This document shows positions 57,029-64,000 of a DNA stretch of 64,000 bases, piece after piece. Positions within the stretch are counted from its first letter, which is position 1. Every line of letters begins with the position of its first letter. The notes beneath the pieces were generated by a model. It searched no databases. It saw only the letters and a program-made list of their open reading frames with translations, and was not told where the DNA came from. Source of the DNA: Litsea cubeba. Lineage: Eukaryota > Streptophyta > Magnoliopsida > Laurales > Lauraceae. The translations under genes and the position numbers were made by a program. The stretch is from NCBI GenBank assembly GCA_012931725.1, contig CM022946.1, forward strand, positions 112,493,819-112,557,818, read 5' to 3'.

Positions 57029-58745
57029 GGCGAACATTGTCCCCGTGACATAGAAATATGGGCAGATCAGGGTCTGTATTGACTATAGAGACCTGAATGG
57101 CGCATGCCCAAAAGATGAATTTCCGCACCCCATACCAGAGGTAATGATTGATAATACCTGTGGATTCGAGCGAATGACATTCATGGATAGTTTCTCTGGC
57201 TACAATCAGATAAAGATGCATCCTGAAGATGAAAAACATACATCTTTTCGGACCCCATTTGGCGTGTATTGTTACACTGTCATGCCATTTGGTCTGATAA
57301 ATGCTGGTGCCACATATCAGAGGGCTATAATGAAAATATTCCAAGATATGCAGCACAAGATGGTTGAATGTTACGTTGATGACCTCGCCGTTAAAAGCAA
57401 AAGAAAAGAAGATCATCTCGAAGACCTTCGAGAAGTCTTCCTCCGGCTTCGCAAACACAAACCATGAATGAACCCTTTGAAATGCTTCTTCGGCGTCTCG
57501 TCAGGTAAGTTCCTCGAATTCTTAGTTCGGAAAGCTAGAATAGAGCTTGACCCTATAAAAGTCAAAGCCATTCTAGAAATGCCCTCTCCAAGAACCTTGA
57601 GAGAACTCAAAGGGATTCAAGGGAGATTGGCCTACATCAGACGATTCATCTCCAATCTTTCAGGGAAATGCCGTCCATTCTCCCGGTTGATGAAAAAAGG
57701 TGTGAACTTTGTCTGGGATGGTGACTGAGAAGCTACTTTCCAAGATATCAAGTCATACCTGACAAAACCTCCAGTGTTAGCTGCTCCTACCACTGGAAAA
57801 CCATTCATCTTGTACACAAGAGCCCTTGATCATTCTTTGGGAGCTCTGCTTGCGCAAGAAAATGATCAAAGAAAAGAAGCTGCTATATATTACCTCAGCC
57901 GCATGCTAGTAGGTGCAGAGCATCGCTACTCTCCAATCGAAAAAGAATGTCTTGCAGTGATGTTCGCTGTACAAAAGCTGCGTCACTACTTGCTTTCCAA
58001 CACAGTATACCTGGTCTCGAGGGTCAACCTCTTAAAGGTCCTTGTCACAAAGGCAGGTTCTCTCAACGCTCGACTGGCAAAATGGTCCATCCTTCTATCA
58101 TAATTTGATATTAGGTATGTACCATAAAAGGCAATCAAAGGGCAAGCTCTAGCAGACTTCCTCGCAGAGCATCCATTGCCTAAAGATTCTCCACTCAGAG
58201 ATGATCTCCCAGACAAACCAGTCTACAATGTGGAGACTTTCTCACAAAATGCTTCCTGGGACATGTACTTTAACGGTGCAACCAGGACAAATGAAAAAAG
58301 ACAGCTGATCTCGGGAGTTGGCATCCTCTTTGTTAGCCCCGACAAATTCATGATTCCACATGCTTTCTCGCTACTGGAACCATGCACAAACAATGCAGCT
58401 GAATATCATGCTCTGATCCTAGGATTGGAACTCGCCATCGAATCCGGTATCACCATGCTGGAAGTCTTTGGAGACTCTCAACTAATCGTCAACCTAATGA
58501 ATCAGAAATTTGAAGTCAGGAAGCCATATTTGCTGCCTTACTACAACAAAGCACAATCACTTCTGCAAAAGTTTGACATCTGTCACATCACCCACATTCG
58601 TAGAGGTGAAAACATACGTGCAGATGCCCTTGCTAGACTTGCCGCATCTATGGCAATCCAGGAAGGGGAAAACATGCAAATCACGGTGTGCGAAAGAAGA
58701 ATCCTTCCTCCTCTTAACACACACCAAGCAGTTGCTGAATGCCAC
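57029..58745 (+). pseudogene. pol: RT, RNase H and second RNase H of element B (broken off by D)
   Basis: RT: QIRVCIDYRDLNG (about 57064), FMDSFSGYNQIKM, FRTPFGVYCYTVMPFGL and the catalytic ECYVDDLAVK (about 57368-57395). Then Ty3 RNase H (ILYTRALDHSLGALLAQ about 57810) and the second RNase H (WDMYFNGATRTNEKRQ about 58258, NNAAEYHALILGLELA, GDSQLIVNLMN). The first catalytic Asp of the second RNase H reads Asn here (FNGA, against FDGA in A and C). Stops near 57050, 57465, 57727, 58102 and 58126. The reading stops at AECH (about 58740), where element D begins; integrase is outside the window. Confidence 0.87.
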
Positions 58746-61700
58746 TGTAGACACCTCATTTGCCCCCTATGATAGCCTTAAACACATGTCATATATAGCG
58801 ATGCCCCCATTTCACTCATAATTGAATGATTAATGACATAATTCAGATTAATTAATGACAATGAAGATGCTTGTTGATAGTTTTAAACATTAGTTCAACG
58901 ACTTCTAGAAATTCGTGAGAAAAAAGTCGAATCGCATTGAGATCTCGAGTCCAACTCACCTTTCACACAAGGAGCGGACCACTACACTATTCAAACATAT
59001 TCCAGACCACTGCTTAGGCTAATTGTTACAAAGATTACACCTAGCTTACCTAAATACCACCCGATTACCCTAAGTTAGGAAGCCAGCCACATCCATTGAT
59101 CCAAGAGGTCCCTTTTTTTCGAGCCCCTAATCATTAGGACAGTTAGGATAGTTGGACCATTGGATTCTTCACTTCCATCCATATATAGAACTCCGAGACC
59201 CGACGGGCAAATCAAAAATCATAAAAGCAGGTCCCACAACCACGGGGTGCCCCCCTTGACAAATCACCTACTATTTCTAGACCTCCGATCGCCTCGAAAG
59301 TTAGTTCGTCTCGAAAGTTAGTTCGTCTCGATCTACTCGCCGAGGGCTTTCCGTTGATGTGTAGAACGTCGAAATCCGGCGAACATATCAAAATCTGTGA
59401 AACCTGGGTCCCAGTGATAATGGCCCAGGTCAAATCCCATTGCGGCCCACTTTTTGGGCCCCAAACTTTTGACCGGAGTCCAACCCCAGACTTGGACCCC
59501 ACATCCAAGCCCAATTTGGCCCGATCAAGCTGACCCATCGAGCCCAAATCCAACCTCACCAAACTTATGACCAATCCAACCCAGGTCAACCTGACCCAAC
59601 CTAACCCAAGCCCATCAACCTGACCCGGGCTGCATGCTGGACTCTCCCATCCTCCTGATATCTCTCTCTCCCTCTCAATCTCAAACGAGAGTCCCAGATC
59701 CCAATCTCTCTCAAACCCACCATAAATCCCGTCTCTTCTCTCTATCCCATCCCATGCGCAGATCACCTCTCCATCCTCCCATCATCTCCATCTCTCTCGT
59801 TCTCCATCACCACCCTGTGCAGATCCACCCTTCCCATCACCATCATCCTCTCATCTTCTCTATCTCCCAACACAACTCCTCATCTCATCTCTCGCTGCAC
59901 TCCTCCACCTGCAAGCCCTGCGTAGCACCCTCTTTTTTTCTCCTCTTTTATTTCTTTCTCATCTCCTTTTCTTTATTTCATTTTCTTTTTTTCTCTTCCT
60001 TTCGTCTCCTTTCCTTTCTTCCTCTCCCTTTCTTCTCTTCCTCTTCTTCCCTATCTTCTTCTCCCCACAGCACCTTGCCAACCCACCACCACCTGCACAA
60101 CACACTGCACCTCTTCTTTTTCGTTCTTTCCTTTTCTTTCTTCTCTTTCTTTTCTCTTCCCCCATCTCCTTGCATTACCACTCACTACACCTTCCCTTGT
60201 AACACACTGCAGCACTTTCTTGCACACCCACAGCGCCCCATCCATCATCTTCCCCTCTCTCTTTCTTCTCTCCCTCTCTTCTTCTCCTTTCCCTGCACTG
60301 CACGCCCCATCTTCTTTTCCTTTTCTTTTTCTTTCTTTCTCTTCTTCTTCCTCCTTCTTCTCCTCCCTGCTGCACCACTTCTCCTCCCTGTGCACCACGC
60401 TCCACTGCACATCGCCTGCACATCCCCTCTTTCCTCTCTTTTCTTTTTTCTTTCTTCCTCTTCTCCTTCCTCCACTACACACTACCATTACACAGCCCAG
60501 CCAACCCATCTATTGCCTCTGGCTCTCGTTTTTCGTCTCTCATCAGTCAACCTCTTGTATTTTCTCCCCCTCTTCACCATCATCCCTTTCATCCCTACGA
60601 AAAAGAAGAGAGCTCTGGCAATACTGGTAGCAAGGACAAAGACCACCCGAGATTGAAAGAAACGACTAACTAGGAAGGAAACAAGAATACAAGTGTGAAG
60701 AGGAAGGAGGCGGGCATCATCTCTTGGAAAGCAATGTATCAGGAAAACGGGTGAGATCTTTCTTTATTACATAGATTAGGTAGCATTAATGCCTTCATAT
60801 TTATTTATTAGAAATCATTTTCTTGTTAGGCTCGGCAGTTTCCTATTCGTATCATCTTCATCATGTAGGCACTAGTCATCATTATTATCAGATTCAGCAT
60901 CTTCATCCTCACTATTAGATTCAGTATCATATAAATTGTAGTTCAGTAGGACTGTAGGATCATACATATCATCGCCGTCCATCTCTCACGGCCATTGATA
61001 ACTACCAGCCCACCTTCACATTATCATCCCCCATCATCATCAAACATCACAAACCCATTCTCACAAACAACACCATTCGGTCACTTCATCACCCACGTAC
61101 AGCCCAACCACATCTGTTAACTCATCGAACCAGATAGCCCACCTTCCAAATTATTCCAATCATCCCTCTCATACAGCGCCCACATCAGTTGCACAAACCT
61201 GGACCCACTTCATCTACACAGTCCATCGATAAAATTCAATCCCAGCCAACTGACCGGCCTGACCAATTTATTCCTTGACTTGTCAACCCACTTATAACTC
61301 ATTGGTCCCTCAAGCCCAGCCCATCTATCTAAACTGAACCCATGCATGCCCATTTTATTTTCTTGCATTAAATTTAATACTACATTTATTTATTGTTTCT
61401 TTTATGGTATTTTATGCATCCTAATCTGCCCATGCATCTAATATGCTCATCCATTTAAATTAGCATTTTTTTAGTTTGATTTAATTTGTTCTTAGCCCAT
61501 GCATTAAAATATGTCCATGCACTTAACCTGCCCATGCAACATATAACTTAGTTGTGTTTTTGTTTCTTATTCTTTTTAGATAAAATTAAGCATTGCATAA
61601 TTCATAAAAACCAAAAAGAATAAAAACAGAAAAGAACCAAAAAATAGAATTCCAAGTATTAGATTAATTAAAATAATTAAGTTAGGTTTAATAATTAATT

Positions 61701-63129
61701 TCCTTCTCCTCCTCTCCCCTCATTAGGATTAGGGAATCTAATTAAAATTCTAAATCGGTTAGGTTAATTGATGAATAAAAATTAGCAATTTATTTCCTTC
61801 TCCTCATTCCCTTTCATTAGGATTAGAAAAATTAGTTTAGGATATTTTAGGATTTAAAAATAAAACCAAAAATAAAATAAAAATAAAAAACCCAAAATAC
61901 CAAAAACAAAGTAAAAGATATTAAAATACAAAAATATCAATAAATTGGAGTTAGAAATCATATAATGGTTTAGCCTGACCAGGTCAGACCCCAGACCCAG
62001 ATCTAGGTCTCTCCCTAGACAGGTTAGACTACCTTTAGTTTCTCTCATTTTAATAAGTTAGGTCCCATCACTCTTCCTGTTACGTTAGGGAATCGGGAAA
62101 GCTGATGTGGGCGGTCTAGGACCTTAGGTTAGGGTTAATCCGATGATCAGTAATAAAGCATTAATTACGTAAATCCAAGTAAATCCCCTAGTTAGGCCCT
62201 TCTAGCCCCATATCAAAAATTCATAAAAACTATAAAACCAACAAAATAAACCCAAAAAGATTTTCCTTTATTTCTTCCTCCACCTTAGGTGCCAGATATT
62301 TAATCGAACTTAATGATAAAAGGAAATGAAGAACTGACTTCTAAAATTGAATAAATGAGAATGACGAGATGAGATGAGTGATTTCACACACACTTTTTAC
62401 TTCGGCCCATTGGCCACCCTTAAACAATCACGGCCCATTGGCCACCCTTAAACAATCACGGCCCATCGGCCACCCTTAAACAAACACTGGCCCATCGGCC
62501 ACCTCCAATCAATTACGGCCCATCGGCCTTTCATTTTTATCACTCGTGTATCGCACACGAAAAACACAGAAATCACAAGTCAAAGTCTCATTTGCATCAT
62601 CATTTTGATTTGAAAAGTCAGCCTTTAAACCTTATTTTGCCAAGGGATCTGAAGGGGGTACCCGGGAATGGGGCCAATCCTCTTCTTAAATATTTGGCAC
62701 CTCCCCACATTTATTTTCTTTATTTTACTTACTTTATTTTACATGGATTTATTATAATTATGCTGCGTGAGGATTAACCTTTATTTGGACTTTAACTCAT
62801 GACCCTAATTTGACCCTATATTAAAAAGACCCAAAGAGAACCAAATTAATGTGACAGGACAACCGTCGTGTGTTGCCGGCAGCACATTAGACGAGAGGAA
62901 GAACCCACCCATTTATTTTTCTCCCCAAATTTCTTCAGCTTTAGTCGAAGAACGGTGTTACGGCCGTATCCGTAGCTGGCGATCGTGATCCATTGATTTT
63001 GAGGGTAGTCGGAATCCTCATTTTCGATGTAAAAATTTAAATAGCATGTATAGATGAATAGAGATTTCCCCACGCAAAATGCAAAACTTTCTTTCCTTTT
63101 TTTGGGGGGGTCGAAATTCACATCCGACA
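58746..63129 (+). repeat. Putative 5' LTR of element D (about 4.4 kb), noncoding
   Basis: Starts TGTAGACACCTCATTTGCC. TATATAG at 59182-59188 is a possible TATA box. The stretch 59630-60560 is strongly G-poor and CT/CA-rich on the plus strand. The stretch 61330-62330 is AT-rich. The stretch 62403-62530 is a minisatellite. The end is set at CCGACA (63129) because TGG follows three bases later; this border is uncertain. No gene is seen. Confidence 0.45.
62403..62530. repeat. Minisatellite of about 28 bp, five units
   Basis: CGGCCCATTGGCCACCCTT followed by AAACAATCA, repeated about five times. The last units have CATCGGCC in place of CATTGGCC and change in the spacer. Confidence 0.8.
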
Positions 63130-63132
63130 GCC

Positions 63133-63151
63133 TGGCGATCGTGATGGGACC
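63133..63151 (+). other. Candidate primer-binding site of element D
   Basis: TGGCGATCGTGATGGGACC, three bases after CCGACA. The first 13 bases also occur at 62973-62985, where no LTR-like end precedes them. Candidate only. Confidence 0.35.
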
Positions 63152-63200
63152 TCTTTTGTTTTCCTGTCATTTATTTGGGTCTTTCTGGGGTTTTATTCTA

Positions 63201-63239
63201 GGACACGAACATCCAATCAATGATTAGATGTCCGTGTCC
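63201..63239. other. 39-bp near-perfect palindrome in the D leader
   Basis: GGACACGAACATCCAATCA, one central A, then TGATTAGATGTCCGTGTCC. The 19-base arms have two mismatches. It lies about 70 bp after the candidate PBS. Confidence 0.8.
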
Positions 63240-63499
63240 CATTCAGTTTAGGGTTGTTATGAGTGTAGTCCGAAAATTAAAACCTAAGGCCTGAATATAC
63301 CGCCTATTGAAGCCTTCCCTACTTATAACATAAGAAATAAACCATCATCAAGACTTTCCCTTTCATCACTAAAACAAAATTAAAAAAAAAAAAAAACAAC
63401 TCTCTCCTCTTCCCTCCCTTTTATTTTGAACAAAAAAAAAATATTTCTCTTGGTGCTACATGATATTGTTTGATAATTGCTTTGGAAATCGAATATAAG

Positions 63500-64000
63500 A
63501 TGGCCTATCAAAATCCACATCGAACAATTACATCCCAAAGATCATACATGCTCGACTCAAGTTACCAATCTCACACGAACAACATGACTCAAGATTTTGA
63601 AAACTTAAATAACTCATACACGAATATAAACCAACACTACCACAACGAAACACAAAATTATCGATACCTTTCCAACCAAACTGTAACGACTCAAACCTCT
63701 TCCCTCAGATCTATGCAACACTTTTATGCAAACGAAGACTTAAACAATCATGCCTGTTACGAACACACAAGACAAAACCATGGCTTGATCCATCATCCCC
63801 AATCATATCAAACTACTTCCCAACCGACTCAACAATATTACGCTCAATCTAATCAAAACACAATGCATACAAATTTAAACAATCAAAACACTAATCATGA
63901 CATAAACCATAATTTACAACTTAATGATCAACGAATCTACATCCAAAACACACAAAATATAACGACAAACCAAACCATCCCATCCAATCAAATTCCTTCA
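63500..64000 (+). CDS. Gln/Asn-rich open frame at the window edge, probable first ORF (ORF1 or gag) of element D
   Basis: The ATG at 63500 is followed by 167 codons with no stop up to the last base, so the frame is partial at its 3' end. The protein begins MAYQNPHRTITSQRSYMLD and is very rich in Asn, Gln, His, Thr, Ser and Tyr, with no motif I recognise. The stop-free length in AT-rich DNA (stop codons are common in the other frames) supports coding. Low-complexity Q/N-rich starts occur in gag or ORF1 proteins of some plant Ty3 elements. A host gene starting here cannot be excluded. Confidence 0.5.
   Translation, partial: MAYQNPHRTITSQRSYMLDSSYQSHTNNMTQDFENLNNSYTNINQHYHNETQNYRYLSNQTVTTQTSSLRSMQHFYANEDLNNHACYEHTRQNHGLIHHPQSYQTTSQPTQQYYAQSNQNTMHTNLNNQNTNHDINHNLQLNDQRIYIQNTQNITTNQTIPSNQIPS

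Larger units (their letters stand above)
16607..58745 (+). mobile_element. Element B, Tat-lineage Ty3/gypsy retrotransposon, interrupted by A, E and D
   Basis: B runs on the plus strand: 5' LTR 16607-19156, PBS, leader to 21023, resumption at 41095, gag-protease to 47397, resumption of RT at 57029, and second RNase H to 58745. The joins are clear. The leader reads continuously from 21023 to 41095 when compared with the minus strand of A near 37200. RT reads continuously from 47402 to 57029 when compared with C near 14275. At 58745 B stops inside the linker between second RNase H and integrase, where the end of element D begins. Its integrase, antisense gene and 3' LTR should lie beyond the window. 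Confidence 0.88.
58746..64000 (+). mobile_element. Element D, 5' part of a probable Ty3-type LTR retrotransposon with a very long LTR
   Basis: B ends abruptly at 58745 and a TGTAGACACC end begins at 58746, the usual start of many plant Ty3/gypsy LTRs. The preceding GCCAC (58741-58745) would be the TSD. No similarity to A-C is visible. A TATA-like box lies at 59182. A possible LTR end and PBS lie at 63129/63133, and an open Gln/Asn-rich frame begins at 63500. A long LTR with an extra ORF before gag would suit Ogre-like elements, but only sequence beyond the window can show that. Confidence 0.55.

Noticed and set aside
59212..59766. 184-codon minus-strand frame with Gly/Leu/Asp-rich text
   Set aside because: Lies in the putative LTR, low complexity at its start, with no recognisable domain. 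More likely chance.
59634..60656. 340-codon open frame rich in Ser, Phe, Leu and Pro
   Set aside because: It follows from the G-poor, CT-rich tract. The opposite strand is equally open with Lys/Glu/Arg runs. No domain and no conserved context.
62973..62991. TGGCGATCGTGATCC as the D primer-binding site
   Set aside because: The bases before it do not form an LTR-like CA end; the second copy at 63133 fits better, though still uncertain.

Overview
The window is plant nuclear DNA made almost entirely of nested LTR retrotransposons. Support for a flowering plant with a large, repeat-rich genome: plant-type TATA boxes (TATAAATA, TATAAAAG), a Ty1/copia element with a TGGTATCAGAGCC primer site, Ty3/gypsy elements of the dual-RNase-H Tat lineage, GT-AG introns, and a plant mobile domain (PMD) protein. 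I cannot name the species. I see no host single-copy gene, tRNA, rRNA or CRISPR array.

Layout. Four elements of one Tat-type family are inserted into one another, and three other elements sit inside them. Z (1-1261, outermost, minus) is cut by C (1262-16606, minus, continuing beyond the window). C is cut by B (16607-58745, plus). B is cut by A (21024-41089, minus, complete, TSD ATCTC), by copia element E (47403-57023, plus, complete, TSD TGTTT), and by D (58746 to the window end, plus, probably another Ty3 element with a very long LTR). A 233-bp inverted-repeat element (5833-6065, TSD CGTAC) sits in C. Order of insertion read from nesting: Z, then C, then B, then A, E and D.

The Tat family reads, in element sense: LTR (2.3-2.7 kb), PBS, repeat-rich leader, gag with a basic Pro-rich N-terminal region, protease with a G-patch-like segment, RT, RNase H, a second RNase H, integrase, tandem repeats, an oppositely oriented gene, tandem repeats, PPT, LTR. 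The antisense gene is the main discovery candidate. It has its own TATA box about 128 bp before an ATG, five exons with GT-AG introns, and about 1,222 codons with a PMD-like domain, basic patches and a C-terminal coiled coil. Three copies (Z, C, A) agree on exon boundaries. All three now carry stops or frameshifts.

Every coding region in the window is damaged except a Gln/Asn-rich frame open at the right edge (63500-64000). A lacks protease and most of RT, and E has many ORF lesions but nearly identical LTRs. Both look like copies mobilised in trans.
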